From Flavobacterium sp. UBA6135 (GTDB taxonomy: Bacteria; Bacteroidota; Bacteroidia; Flavobacteriales; Flavobacteriaceae): a stretch of DNA of 51,387 nt. The translations under genes and the position numbers were made by a program. The stretch is from the NCBI RefSeq assembly GCF_002428305.1, contig NZ_DIVJ01000001.1:1-51387 (forward strand). Reading direction: 5' to 3'. The notes beneath the pieces were generated by a model. That model was not told where the DNA came from. It saw only the letters and a list, made by a program, of their open reading frames with translations, and did not search any database. Below, one piece after another: positions 27,129 to 36,817 of the stretch (the first letter of the stretch is position 1; each line of letters starts with the position of its first letter).

Positions 27129-28419
27129 ATGAGAAAAAATTACTTCTTTTTGCTGCTGTTATTACCACTCCTTGCTGTAAGTCAAGTTACGTTGCGTGTC
27201 ACCTCTATTCCGGCAAACACTCCGGTGGGTGCTCCCATTTATTTTGCAGGGACAACAAACGGTTGAATATAAATTTACTCGGGGTAGTTGGCCCACAGTT
27301 GAAGGTAATGCTTCCGGTGGCTATTTGCCAAACCGTTCTTTTACTTTTACCGGTTCACCGCAAACCATCAATTTAACCATTCAATCTTGGGAAGATATTT
27401 CAGGAAGTGGTTCCAAAAGTACCGCAGCGGCGAATGTATAAATTTTAAGTCCGTCTTTCTTTATTCCGCAATTAAACAGAAACAGAAGAATTTGGTTGTA
27501 TTTGCCACCCGATTATCATACCACAACCAAAACATATCCGGTTTTATATATGAAAGATGGTCAGAATTTATTTGACAATACTACTTCTTTTGCCGGAGAG
27601 TGGCAGATTGATGAAACTTTGAATGCACTTCATGCTCAAGGAGATTATGGAGCCATTGTTGTTGGAATTGACAACGGCGGTGTGCATCGATTGAATGAAT
27701 ATTCACCTTGGGTTAACACGCAATATTGCGGTGGCGAAGGTGCCGCTTATATGAATTTTATCGCTCAAACTTTGAAACCGTATATTGATTTAAATTTCAG
27801 AACAAAACCAGAATCGGAATTCAATGCGTTGATTGGGAGTTCCATGGGAGCTTTAATTGCCACTTATGGTGCAGTGGAACATAGTATGCATTTTAAAAAA
27901 GTAGGTTCATTTAGTCCCGCCTATTGGTTTGCTTTGAGCGATTTAAATATTTATGTGAACGCCACTTCAACCGTGCTAAGCAATAACAGAATGTATTTTG
28001 TGGCCGGTCAAAATGAATCTACAACAATGGTTACCAATCTAAACACAGTTAGAAATAATTTAATTGCAAAAGGTTTACCAAACACTGAGGCTTTCACTAA
28101 AATTGATTCGTATGGTACACATACTGAAAACTATTGGAAAGGTGAATTTGCAGCAGCTTATCAATGGTTGTTTTTAAATACACCTCTGTCAGAAAATGAT
28201 ATTATCATGACAAAACCAGCCGTATATCAACTTGCAAATTCTCAATTGTTAGTGGAAGGTATGGATTCAGAAACTAGTTTTTCAATAGTATCAATTACAG
28301 GACAAAATGTTGGAAAAATAACGTTATCAAATGGAATTCATGATATTAATAATTCTTTAGCCTCAGGAATAGATTTTTTAAAACATAACGGTACAATTTT
28401 TAAAATTTTCAAACAATAA
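27129..28419 (+). pseudogene. Broken gene for a secreted esterase (alpha/beta hydrolase)
   Basis: The intact start (27129, signal peptide then YFAGTTNG) hits TGA at 27264-27266. The +1 frame resumes at 27262 with VEYKFTRGSW and runs on to a TAA at 27439-27441, where related proteins probably have Gln. The same frame continues past it from 27442 to 28419 with LYLPPDYHTTT, the nucleophile segment GSSMGALIATYG and a His in SYGTHTENY, then a degenerate C-terminal sorting region. The jump from TTNG to VEYKF suggests loss of about 20-25 codons plus a frameshift. At least two lesions make it non-functional. The family is the esterase D-like PF00756 type with an N-terminal starch-binding-like part. 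Confidence 0.85.
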
Positions 28420-28480
28420 ACAGATTATTGTTTATTAAATTTTTGTTAAAGTTAAACAATTTATAACTTATCATAAAAAC

Positions 28481-28523
28481 ACGTTAATGCTCAATATCAA
28501 AGGCATTAGCGTATTATTTTTTT
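28481..28523 (+). terminator. Intrinsic terminator downstream of the esterase pseudogene
   Basis: A 10-bp stem (28481-28490 with 28503-28512, one G:U pair) with a 12-base loop is followed by ATTATTTTTTT. It still ends transcription of the broken gene. Confidence 0.75.
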
Positions 28524-28563
28524 ATAGGAGAACAAACTTTTGTTTATGATTACACTAATTTTG

Positions 28564-28596
28564 TTGAACAATATTGTATTTTTTTTCATAAATTTG
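28564..28596 (+). promoter_or_regulatory. Promoter of the fasciclin lipoprotein gene
   Basis: TTG at 28564-28566, a 22-bp spacer and TAAATTTG at 28589-28596 match the flavobacterial consensus fully. The ATG follows after 28 bp. Confidence 0.65.
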
Positions 28597-28624
28597 TCTA
28601 AACAATCATAAAAAAACAATAACT

Positions 28625-29611
28625 ATGAAAAATTTAAAAAACATTAAAATTTTTGCTTTAACAACATTTATTTCATTAGGATTATTTTCTTGCAGCAGTG
28701 ACGATGAAACAGGTACACCTCAATTAGACACTATTGCCGGAATTGCAAGTGATAATGATAACTTATCTATTTTAGTTCAAGCCTTAGTAAAAGCTGATTT
28801 AGCAGGTGTGTTAGACAGTCCCGGAAATTATACCGTTTTTGCTCCGACAAACGCTGCATTTACAAGCTTTTTAAGTGCTAATGGATTTGCAAATTTAGAT
28901 GCTGTACCAACGGCATTACTAAAAGAAGTTTTATTAAATCATGTTGTTTCCGGAACTTTACAATCATCACAAATCAACACCGGATATGTGAAAACTTTAG
29001 GAAAAGGTTCGGCATCATCAACAAACACTTTGAGCATGTATGTTGCAGCAAGTTCAACCGGAATTCGTTTAAACAATCAATCTAATGTGGTTTTAAATAG
29101 TGCCAACATTCTTGCTTCAAACGGTATTGTACACGTTGTTGATGCTGTTATTGGTTTACCAACAGTAGTTACTTTCGCAACAGCGGATCCAAACTTTTCA
29201 ACTCTTGCTACAGCTCTTACGACTTTAACTCCGGGTACCGATTTTGTTTCTATACTTAATCGTACAAATACCGGAAATACAGACGGAATTAATCCTCCTT
29301 TTACTGTATTTGCTCCAACAAACGATGCTTTTACAGCACTTAACACGGAGCTTGCACCAACGGGTATCGCTGGTTTAACAGAAGCACAATTAACAAGTGC
29401 TTTGCTATATCATGTTGTTGGTGGAGCAAATGTATTATCTACTCAAATTCCTGCAACTCCTATTACAACACTTGAAACTGGTACTTTTAGTATAACTGGT
29501 ACAGTTATAACAGATGAAAATAACAGGAACACCAATATAATAGCTGTTGATGTTCAGGCAGCAAATGGTGTAATTCATGTTTTAGATAGAGTGCTTTTAC
29601 CTACTTTATAA
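28625..29611 (+). CDS. Lipoprotein with two fasciclin (FAS1) domains
   Basis: The 328-residue product has a lipoprotein signal: a hydrophobic run, then LFSCSSDDE with the lipidated Cys at 23. The acidic residues just after it resemble the surface-export signal known in Bacteroidota lipoproteins. Two FAS1 domains follow (about 36-176 and 183-328). Each has the NYTVFAPTNAAF / PFTVFAPTNDAF block and the late GIVHVVDAV / GVIHVLDRV block. FAS1 domains mediate adhesion or matrix contacts. It has its own promoter and terminator, so it is a single-gene unit. Confidence 0.93.
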   Translation: MKNLKNIKIFALTTFISLGLFSCSSDDETGTPQLDTIAGIASDNDNLSILVQALVKADLAGVLDSPGNYTVFAPTNAAFTSFLSANGFANLDAVPTALLKEVLLNHVVSGTLQSSQINTGYVKTLGKGSASSTNTLSMYVAASSTGIRLNNQSNVVLNSANILASNGIVHVVDAVIGLPTVVTFATADPNFSTLATALTTLTPGTDFVSILNRTNTGNTDGINPPFTVFAPTNDAFTALNTELAPTGIAGLTEAQLTSALLYHVVGGANVLSTQIPATPITTLETGTFSITGTVITDENNRNTNIIAVDVQAANGVIHVLDRVLLPTL

Positions 29612-29628
29612 TACTAGTTTAGTTAACC

Positions 29629-29657
29629 AAAAAGCCACGCAAATTGCGTGGCTTTTT
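29629..29657. terminator. Bidirectional terminator between the fasciclin gene and yidC
   Basis: AAAGCCACGCAA pairs with TTGCGTGGCTTT with almost no loop, with A and T runs on both sides, so it can serve both converging genes. Confidence 0.85.
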
Positions 29658-29673
29658 TATGAATAGACCTATT

Positions 29674-31572
29674 TTACTTCTTTAAATTCTTTTGCTTTTC
29701 AGCTTCTTCCATCATTTCCTGCATTTTGCGTTGGAAACGATTCATGGTTTTTGGCTTTGTTTTATTTTCTTGAATCTTAGCATGAATCTTTTTCTCATCA
29801 ATAATGAAATTCTTGATTACTAACATGATTCCAATCGTAATGGTATTGGATACAAAATAATACAAACTCAATCCCGAAGCAAAGTTGTTAAAGAAAAACA
29901 ACATCATGATAGGCGAAATATAAATCATAATCTTCATGATTTTACCCATATCCGGCATTCCTTCTTGTGGTGGTGCACTCATAGCCTGATCACCTGTTGT
30001 CATTTTCATATAAAAGAAAATTGCAATAGAAGCCAAAATTGGGAACAAGCTCACGTGATTTCCATAAATTAGTATAGAAAAAGGCAATTGTAAAATGGAG
30101 TCAAAAGAGGACAAATCATCTGCCCAAAGGAAATTTTTCTGTCTCAATTCTATTGCAGAAGGAAAGAAACTAAACAACGCATAAAACACTGGAATTTGCA
30201 ACAAGGCTGGTACACAACCCGCCATAGGGTTAACTCCGGCTTTGCTGTATAACTTCATCGTTTCTTGTTGCTTTTTCATTGGATCTTTCGCAAATTTGGT
30301 TCCCAACTCCATAATCTCAGGACGCAATACCTTCATTTTTGCTTGCGACAAATAGGATTTATACGTTACCGGAGACATTGCAATTCTAACTAAAATAGTC
30401 AAAATTATAATGGCAATTCCATACGGGAAAAAGCCCACTAATAAATCAAAAGTTGGTATAAAAACATAGCGGTTTATCCATCCGAAAATCCCCCACCCTA
30501 AAGGAACTACCTCATCTAAATTACGGTCGTATTCTTTAAGAATATGATAATCTGTTGGACCATAATACCAATTCATAGCATGGTTCAATTCACCGTTTTT
30601 AAAGGCTAATGGTAAACTTGCTTTAAAATTTTTAGTAAAAACAGTATCTACTTTATCATCATCAACCAAGTTTTCTGATGTCACAATAGCTTTTTCAAAA
30701 GGAGTGTCTGTCAATAAAATCGAAGAAAAGAAATGTTGTTTAAATGCAACATAGGTAACATTTTTAACCTCATCTGAAGTCGATTTACCTTGTCCTAAAA
30801 AATCGTCTTTTCCTCCTTCATATTCAAAAATCAATTCTGTGTAACGGTTTTCATAGACTACACTTTTTTCATTTCTGAACGCTTTCAATTGCCAGTCCAA
30901 GTTGAGCGGATTTGAAGTATTGATGATGTTATCTAACCCTTGTGAGCGAATTCCAAAATCCAACATATAGTCGTTTGGTTTCAACACATAACGGTATTCT
31001 AAAAACTGAGTAGGAGAAGCTTTCAACTTTAAACTCAAAATCTGATTGCCATTTTCTTCGGTCAACTTTGGTTCAAAGAATAGGTCTTTTGTTTGAAGCG
31101 TTCTGTTATCTGACGTTTTTAATTCAATAGAAAAACTGGCGTTATTTTCCTTGATGATTTGAACATTTTGAGCCGATCCTTTGTGAAATTGCTCAAATTT
31201 CTTCATCTCTGCTTCAACAATATAACCTCCTTTGTTGGCAATTTTTAAACGAACTAAATCATTTTCTAAAACAGTAAACGCTGCTTCAGTAGCAGTAGGT
31301 AACGCCGCTGAGTAAGCAAACGAACCCAAACTGCTTTGCAATTTTAAGGTTTGTATAGAATCAGAAACTGTAGAATCAACAACTGTAGCTACCGATTCTT
31401 TTTTTGGAACTTCAGTAGTTGACGTTGTAGTGGGTGCTACTTTTTCAGTTTCCTGTTTTTTTATTTGTTCTTCTAATTCTTTTTGTTGGCTGTTGTACAT
31501 AACCCAAATCAGGATTATAAATATCAAGCCAAAGCCGATTATGGAGTTTAAGTCTAATTTTTTTTCTTCCAT
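29674..31572 (-). CDS. yidC: Membrane protein insertase YidC
   Basis: Inserts and folds proteins in the inner membrane, with or without SecYEG. The 632 residues are normal for a Gram-negative member. There is an N-terminal helix (about 8-25), a Thr/Ser/Glu-rich linker, a large periplasmic beta domain (about 75-350) and five C-terminal helices, beginning near residue 360 with the PYGIAIIILTILVR segment and including GCVPALLQIPVFYALF and a last LYYFVSN segment. The C-terminus is basic. It sits 40 bp downstream of pyrG, in the same operon. Confidence 0.97.
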   Translation of the reverse strand: MEEKKLDLNSIIGFGLIFIILIWVMYNSQQKELEEQIKKQETEKVAPTTTSTTEVPKKESVATVVDSTVSDSIQTLKLQSSLGSFAYSAALPTATEAAFTVLENDLVRLKIANKGGYIVEAEMKKFEQFHKGSAQNVQIIKENNASFSIELKTSDNRTLQTKDLFFEPKLTEENGNQILSLKLKASPTQFLEYRYVLKPNDYMLDFGIRSQGLDNIINTSNPLNLDWQLKAFRNEKSVVYENRYTELIFEYEGGKDDFLGQGKSTSDEVKNVTYVAFKQHFFSSILLTDTPFEKAIVTSENLVDDDKVDTVFTKNFKASLPLAFKNGELNHAMNWYYGPTDYHILKEYDRNLDEVVPLGWGIFGWINRYVFIPTFDLLVGFFPYGIAIIILTILVRIAMSPVTYKSYLSQAKMKVLRPEIMELGTKFAKDPMKKQQETMKLYSKAGVNPMAGCVPALLQIPVFYALFSFFPSAIELRQKNFLWADDLSSFDSILQLPFSILIYGNHVSLFPILASIAIFFYMKMTTGDQAMSAPPQEGMPDMGKIMKIMIYISPIMMLFFFNNFASGLSLYYFVSNTITIGIMLVIKNFIIDEKKIHAKIQENKTKPKTMNRFQRKMQEMMEEAEKQKNLKK

Positions 31573-31612
31573 GTAAAATTTAATTAATTAGTGCTTTCAA
31601 ATTGTTTTGAAA

Positions 31613-33226
31613 TCAACGATTTTTATGTTGAACAGCGGCAGCCACAAAGCTAACAAAAATTGGATGCGGATTGGCAACCGTACTTTTATATTCAGGGTGG
31701 TACTGCACCCCAATAAAAAACGGATGGTCAGCAATTTCTATAATTTCTACCAATCCGGTATCCGGATTAATTCCTGATGCTTTTAGTCCGTTATTTTCCA
31801 GTTGTGAAAGATACGCACTATTGAATTCGTAACGATGGCGATGTCTTTCTGAAATTTCATTTTTACCGTAAATAGCATGAGCCAAAGTGTTGGGTTTTAA
31901 ATCACATTTCCAAGCACCCAATCGCATCGTTCCGCCTTTGTGCGTTACATTTTTTTGTTCTTCCATCAAACTGATAACCGGATTTGTGGTTTCCGGATTC
32001 ATTTCGGTTGAATTGGCATCAGACAAACCTAAAACCGTTCTAGAAAATTCAATTACCGCCATTTGCATTCCTAAACAAATTCCGAAAAAAGGAATTTTAT
32101 TTTCTCTTGCAAATCGAACGGTTTCAATTTTTCCTTCGATGCCCCGTTCTCCAAAGCCCGGAGCCACTAAAATACCATTAAGTCCGCTTAATTTTTCTGC
32201 TGCAGTATTAACATCAACATATTCTGAATGAACGCTTATTACATTTACTTTAGTTTCGTTGGCAGCACCTGCATGAATAAAAGCTTCTAAAATGGATTTA
32301 TAAGAATCTTGCAATTCTACATATTTTCCAACCAAACCAATGTTAATAGTATGTTTCGGATTTTTTAACTTTCGTAAAAAGTCATTCCAATGTTCCAAAT
32401 TTGGAGTCGCTTTTTCAGGTAATGCTAATTTTTTTAAAGCAACAATATCCAATCCTTCTTCCAACATTAAGTTAGGAACATCATAAATGGTTTTTGCATC
32501 AATGGATTGAATAACTGCCTCGCGTTTTACATTGCAAAATAAAGCTAATTTTTGACGTAACTCGTCAGACAATTCATGCTCGGTTCTACAAACTAAAATA
32601 TCCGCTTTAATTCCGCTTTCCATCAATGTTTTTACGGAATGTTGTGTTGGTTTTGTTTTCAATTCTCCGGCTGCAGCCAAATAAGGAACTAATGTTAGAT
32701 GTATCACTATTCCATTATTTTCGCCCAATTCCCAAACCAATTGACGAACTGACTCAATATAGGGTAACGATTCAATATCACCCACCGTTCCTCCTATTTC
32801 TGTAATTACAATATCAAAATCACCTGTCTTTCCGAGCAATTGCATGCGTTCTTTAATCTCATTGGTAATATGTGGAACCACTTGAACTGTTTTTCCTAAA
32901 AACTCACCACGTCGTTCTTTTTCTATTACTGAAAGATAAACTCTACCGGTTGTTACGTTATTTGCTTGAGAAGTGGGAACATTCAGAAATCGTTCGTAGT
33001 GACCTAAATCCAAATCGGTTTCGGCACCATCGTCCGTAACATAACATTCGCCATGCTCATAAGGATTTAGAGTTCCCGGGTCAACATTAATATAAGGATC
33101 AAATTTTTGAATGGTAGTTCGATACCCTCTGGCTTGCAATAGTTTTGCTAATGAAGCTGCAATAATTCCTTTTCCTAAAGAAGAAGTTACACCTCCTGTT
33201 ACAAAAATATACTTTGTTTGATTCAT
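31613..33226 (-). CDS. pyrG: CTP synthase
   Basis: Converts UTP to CTP using glutamine and ATP; cytoplasmic. The 537-residue length is standard. The synthetase domain starts KYIFVTGGVTSSLGKGI, and the glutaminase has the nucleophile Cys near residue 380 in FFGICLGMQ and the late HPE of GVQYHPEYKS. The gene has a CA-rich 5' leader just before the ATG and a TATTTTTG -7-like box about 73 bp upstream of the start. It is followed by yidC after 40 bp. Confidence 0.98.
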   Translation of the reverse strand: MNQTKYIFVTGGVTSSLGKGIIAASLAKLLQARGYRTTIQKFDPYINVDPGTLNPYEHGECYVTDDGAETDLDLGHYERFLNVPTSQANNVTTGRVYLSVIEKERRGEFLGKTVQVVPHITNEIKERMQLLGKTGDFDIVITEIGGTVGDIESLPYIESVRQLVWELGENNGIVIHLTLVPYLAAAGELKTKPTQHSVKTLMESGIKADILVCRTEHELSDELRQKLALFCNVKREAVIQSIDAKTIYDVPNLMLEEGLDIVALKKLALPEKATPNLEHWNDFLRKLKNPKHTINIGLVGKYVELQDSYKSILEAFIHAGAANETKVNVISVHSEYVDVNTAAEKLSGLNGILVAPGFGERGIEGKIETVRFARENKIPFFGICLGMQMAVIEFSRTVLGLSDANSTEMNPETTNPVISLMEEQKNVTHKGGTMRLGAWKCDLKPNTLAHAIYGKNEISERHRHRYEFNSAYLSQLENNGLKASGINPDTGLVEIIEIADHPFFIGVQYHPEYKSTVANPHPIFVSFVAAAVQHKNR

Positions 33227-33263
33227 TGTGTTGTGGTTGTAGTTGTAGTTGTTATTGTTGTTT
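33227..33263 (-). promoter_or_regulatory. CA-rich untranslated leader of pyrG
   Basis: On the minus strand this leader is built from CAACAATAAC/AACTACAACTACAACC-type repeats running directly into the start codon, with no G apart from the ATG region. It should be unstructured. Its function is unknown; such leaders can aid ribosome loading. Confidence 0.5.
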
Positions 33264-33299
33264 CAATATTGAATTTCTGTTTTTCAATTCAAAACGGTG

Positions 33300-33307
33300 C
33301 AAAAATA
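33300..33307 (-). promoter_or_regulatory. Candidate -7 element of pyrG
   Basis: On the minus strand it reads TATTTTTG, a full match to TAnnTTTG, about 73 bp before the ATG. The nearest TTG lies only 13 bp upstream of it, so the promoter is incomplete. Confidence 0.35.
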
Positions 33308-33451
33308 CGATTAAAATAATCAATGTGAAAATGAAATTGAACTGTAAATGGAATACAATTTTAAATTTAGGAGTAATTTAAAAAGGATCGTGGTTTTATA
33401 GCCGTTTTTTAAAATGAAACAGCACACAAAACACTGTAAATCGTCGAGTTA

Positions 33452-33685
33452 TTATTTTGATTTAGGATATTTCTTTTTAATGGTTCTAACTATTTCTTCC
33501 AATCCATTTACTTTTAATTCGTAAATCAATTGCAGTTGTTCTCCTAATTTACCTTTTGGAAAACCTTTTCTGTAGTACCAAACTACATAATATTCGGGAA
33601 GATCAATCAAATAGCGACCTTCATACTTTCCAAAAGGCATTTTAGTATGAGCCAATTCAATAAGTAATTGTTGTTGAAAATTCAT
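33452..33685 (-). CDS. DUF3820-family protein
   Basis: A 77-residue cytoplasmic protein with the family signature KMPFGKYEGRYLIDLPEYYV at 15-34, followed by a basic helical end (RTIKKKYPKSK). No experimental function is known to me. The fold is small and charged, and DUF3820 domains are often linked to nucleic-acid proteins. It is the last gene of the guaA-LysM-LysM-OsmC run, 35 bp after the OsmC gene. Confidence 0.85.
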   Translation of the reverse strand: MNFQQQLLIELAHTKMPFGKYEGRYLIDLPEYYVVWYYRKGFPKGKLGEQLQLIYELKVNGLEEIVRTIKKKYPKSK

Positions 33686-33720
33686 GAAGATTTTAAGCGT
33701 AACCGCTTTTTAAGTAAAGA

Positions 33721-34122
33721 TTACTTCCAATGAAACGTAATGATTTTTTCAATATCCGGATGCAAACTCAAGTAAACGGGGCATGTAAGTGCCGCACGTT
33801 CCAGTATTGTTTTTGTTTTTTCATCTACTGAAATTACCATTTCAAAAATAATTTCTATTCGAGCAATTTTTCTGGGTTCCGATTGCATAATTTTTGTAAC
33901 CATTGCCGTTGATTCCCTTAAATCTACATTCAAGTCTCTGGCTTTAATTCCCATAATGGAAAACATACAAGTGGCTAATGAGTTGGCTACTAAATCCGTT
34001 GGAGAAAAAGCTTCCCCTTTACCATGATTGTCTTTTGGAGCATCAGACAAAATTTCTGTACCCGATTGCAAATGAACCGAAGTTGTTCTTAAATCTCCAT
34101 TATAAATTACTCTTGATGTCAT
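33721..34122 (-). CDS. OsmC-family peroxidase-like protein
   Basis: The 133-residue product has both redox cysteines of the OsmC/Ohr superfamily: Cys52 in NSLATCMFSIMG and Cys114 in ALTCPVYLSLHP. The SPTDLV segment (40-45) is also typical. Relatives reduce organic hydroperoxides with thiol donors. The gene touches the LysM-receptor gene with no gap (its ATG at 34122 abuts the stop at 34123), which means tight coupling. It could be one of the less studied OsmC-like subgroups rather than a true Ohr. Confidence 0.9.
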   Translation of the reverse strand: MTSRVIYNGDLRTTSVHLQSGTEILSDAPKDNHGKGEAFSPTDLVANSLATCMFSIMGIKARDLNVDLRESTAMVTKIMQSEPRKIARIEIIFEMVISVDEKTKTILERAALTCPVYLSLHPDIEKIITFHWK

Positions 34123-36021
34123 TTAGTCTAGTTCAATTATGGAATAATCTTCTTGATATTGCATGATAAAAATTCCTTTGTTAGAATAACCGGAATCATT
34201 TCTGACAAAGTAGTCAAATTTGTTTTCTATTTGCACCGTTGCAATGTTTTGAATAGAATTTTCAAAACCTTCATATAATAAAATTCGTTGCATCACATCA
34301 AATGTTACATCAAATCCACGAATGGCAAATTGATTTGGAAAGATATTATTCTTTTTACGATAAGCGTTTGAAAAAACAGTAAATTCTGGAGAATCCTGAA
34401 ACTTTGTTAGTGATGGAAATATAATTTTTTGTTTAATTAATCGTGGAAAAATTTCATCTGTTTCAAAAGTATCGTTTATTTCTAACACCACTAATTCTAC
34501 TTTAAAACCACTATTTCTTGCAGCATTGCATTGATTCAAAGCGGAAAAAATCGTTCCGGTACTACCCGTATCTAAAACAAAATAATTAATTTTATTTTTT
34601 TGTAATCTTGGCATGATACTGTCACTCATAAAACCACCTTTTTCATTTAGAGGTGCCATATAAATTGATTTGTGTTCCGTTTCTAATAATTTACGAGTGG
34701 CGTTTCTTTTGTTATCTATTAATGCAATAATATTTCCCTTTTTTTCGTACAAATACTGCAACATACTGTTTTTTACAAAATCACCTGAAGGCATGGATTG
34801 AAACAAATTGTCATAAGATTTTGAAGTTTCTCGTAAAGGAGAAATTACCGGTACTTTTGATTCGTTTAATAATTGAGCTACTTTTTCAACATATTGCGGA
34901 TAAAATGGCCCTATAACAACATCTGCATTTTTTAAATTTTCTGAATTCACCAATCCTACAACATTGGAATTGTTTCGTGTTTCTTTTGAATCTAAAAATT
35001 TTATTTTTAATGGCATCCCTAAACGTCTGGCAGAATCAATAGCCATTAATGCCCCGGAATAAAAATCCAACGTCATGTTTAAAAAGCTATCTCTTTTTAA
35101 ACGAGCTTGCATAGATAGTGTAGTATCAGAAGCAATACTAGACACATTAAATGGTAATAAAAAAACGATTTCTTTGGTTTCTTTAGTTCGTACCGATTTT
35201 GATAAATCGCTGTAGGTTGTTTTTGTTGCAGGAATTGGATTCGTTTTTATCTCTGTTTTTGGTAAACGTAACGTCATTCCTTCTTGCACTCCATTTTCTA
35301 ATTCCGGATTTAATTTTTTTAATTCCACCTGACTTAAACCAAATTCTTTTGAAATTCCGAAAAGCGTTTCTTTGGGTTTCACTACATACGTTTTGTAGTC
35401 AGTTGAAGTGGTTTCTAATACAACTACTTTATTATTGGGATTACTTTCAGTTACTCTTTTATCGTTCGTTTTCTTTTTTATCACCAATTGATGACCAATG
35501 GGTAAATTAGCAACCACGTCAGGATTGAGTTGTTCTAATTCAGAAACACTCATGTCATAAAGTCGTGCAATGCTATAAAACGTTTCTTTAGGTTGTACCT
35601 GATGAAAGGTTTTTGTTCCGTTTGTTTTAGTATTGTCATTTGATGCAACGCCATTTGAAGTAAGCTGCAGTTGTTGCCCGATGATTAAATTAAATTTATC
35701 AACTGACGGATTGGCTTTTTCAAGTTGTTCGTTAGTCAAATTATATTTTTTAGCAATACTGTAAAAAGTATCTCCCGGTTTTACTTCATGCACTTTTGGT
35801 GGTACACCGGTAGCTTTTGGAATAAGTAAAATTGTATTTTCCTTTATACCTAGTTTGGCATCCGGATTTAATTGATAAATATCAAAAGGAGTTACTTTAT
35901 ATAACTGTGCAATTTGAGCAACAGTCTCGCCTTTTGCTACTGTGTGTTTTTTTATATCACTGGGTTGTGCACTACTTAAACAGAAGAAAAGTAAAAAACT
36001 AATGTAAACTATTTTATTCAT
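34123..36021 (-). CDS. LysM-repeat protein with periplasmic binding protein-like receptor domain
   Basis: A 632-residue exported protein. The ATG at 36021 starts a clean signal peptide (MNKIVYISFLLFFCLSSAQ); a TTG six codons earlier is less likely. Four LysM domains follow (about 25-270), each with a GETVAQIAQLY-, GDTFYSIAKKY-, KETFYSIARLY- or KETLFGISKEF-like start. Residues about 285-630 form a type 1 periplasmic-binding-like fold (VIGPFYPQYVEKVAQLL, VPVISPLRE, FEIQPIRGFDVTFD-like end). It thus couples peptidoglycan binding to a small-molecule receptor fold. It is 14 bp after the shorter LysM gene and abuts the OsmC gene. Confidence 0.85.
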   Translation of the reverse strand: MNKIVYISFLLFFCLSSAQPSDIKKHTVAKGETVAQIAQLYKVTPFDIYQLNPDAKLGIKENTILLIPKATGVPPKVHEVKPGDTFYSIAKKYNLTNEQLEKANPSVDKFNLIIGQQLQLTSNGVASNDNTKTNGTKTFHQVQPKETFYSIARLYDMSVSELEQLNPDVVANLPIGHQLVIKKKTNDKRVTESNPNNKVVVLETTSTDYKTYVVKPKETLFGISKEFGLSQVELKKLNPELENGVQEGMTLRLPKTEIKTNPIPATKTTYSDLSKSVRTKETKEIVFLLPFNVSSIASDTTLSMQARLKRDSFLNMTLDFYSGALMAIDSARRLGMPLKIKFLDSKETRNNSNVVGLVNSENLKNADVVIGPFYPQYVEKVAQLLNESKVPVISPLRETSKSYDNLFQSMPSGDFVKNSMLQYLYEKKGNIIALIDNKRNATRKLLETEHKSIYMAPLNEKGGFMSDSIMPRLQKNKINYFVLDTGSTGTIFSALNQCNAARNSGFKVELVVLEINDTFETDEIFPRLIKQKIIFPSLTKFQDSPEFTVFSNAYRKKNNIFPNQFAIRGFDVTFDVMQRILLYEGFENSIQNIATVQIENKFDYFVRNDSGYSNKGIFIMQYQEDYSIIELD

Positions 36022-36035
36022 AAAAGGAGCTTGAA

Positions 36036-36740
36036 TCAATGGGTTTGAATTAAAATAACTTGACCAATTTGTAAACCATTACGCAACGTTTTTTCATTTA
36101 ATGATTGAATCTCGTCAACGGTTACACCATATCTTTTAGACAAACCATATAACGTTTCTTTGGGCTGTACAGTATGTTTTATCAAGGCATTTTTTGGCAC
36201 TTCAAATGATTTTTCAATAACTGTGCCATTTGAAGGTATGGTAATGATTTGACCTATTTGTAATCCCTTTTTTAAAAGCTCTGAATTATTTTGCTGAAGA
36301 GCTGCTATTGTCACTTCATATTTTTTTGAAAGTCCGTACAAGGTTTCACCTGTCTTTACTTTATGATAGATTGCTGCAGAACGAATTTCAGGAACAGAAG
36401 TAGTGATTATCTTAACTTCCTTTTCAGGACTAACTGGTGTTTTAGTTTCAAAAGGTCCTGCAATTGCAATAGGTTCGGATATAACAATCGAATTTTTAGG
36501 AGTTTTCATTTTTTTATAACCTAAAAATTTCAACTCCATCCCTGCTGAAATACCATCTATTGCATACCGATTTTCACGATAAATTTCAGACGGGTCTACC
36601 GAATAATCAGTGGCAATTTTGAGTATTGTTTCACCGCTCGTAACAACATGAAGAATAGAAGACAAAGCACCATTCTCCGGCGTTGCTTGACTGAAGGATA
36701 CCTGAACACTTAAAACCAAGAAAAATAAAAACTGTTTCAT
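36036..36740 (-). CDS. Exported protein with three LysM domains
   Basis: The 234-residue product has a signal peptide (about 1-18, ending FSQ) and three LysM domains. The first is divergent (SGETILKIATDY, about 33-75). The other two are close to one another (KTGETLYGLSKKY and QPKETLYGLSKRY, each ending LQIGQIITI/LQIGQVILI). It should bind peptidoglycan. No catalytic domain is present, so it may be a scaffold or helper for the larger LysM-receptor protein encoded 14 bp downstream. Confidence 0.88.
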   Translation of the reverse strand: MKQFLFFLVLSVQVSFSQATPENGALSSILHVVTSGETILKIATDYSVDPSEIYRENRYAIDGISAGMELKFLGYKKMKTPKNSIVISEPIAIAGPFETKTPVSPEKEVKIITTSVPEIRSAAIYHKVKTGETLYGLSKKYEVTIAALQQNNSELLKKGLQIGQIITIPSNGTVIEKSFEVPKNALIKHTVQPKETLYGLSKRYGVTVDEIQSLNEKTLRNGLQIGQVILIQTH

Positions 36741-36817
36741 AACAACCCTACAAAATTTAATGGTAAAAACTTAAATATAAGGAATACAACTAAAATTTAG
36801 TAGCGTCTAAACTAGTT

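Noticed and set aside
27264..27266. Selenocysteine or programmed frameshift reading of the esterase gene
   Set aside because: The TGA is not followed by an in-frame continuation; the frame changes, sequence is missing, and a second stop (TAA) lies further on. A pseudogene explains all of this.
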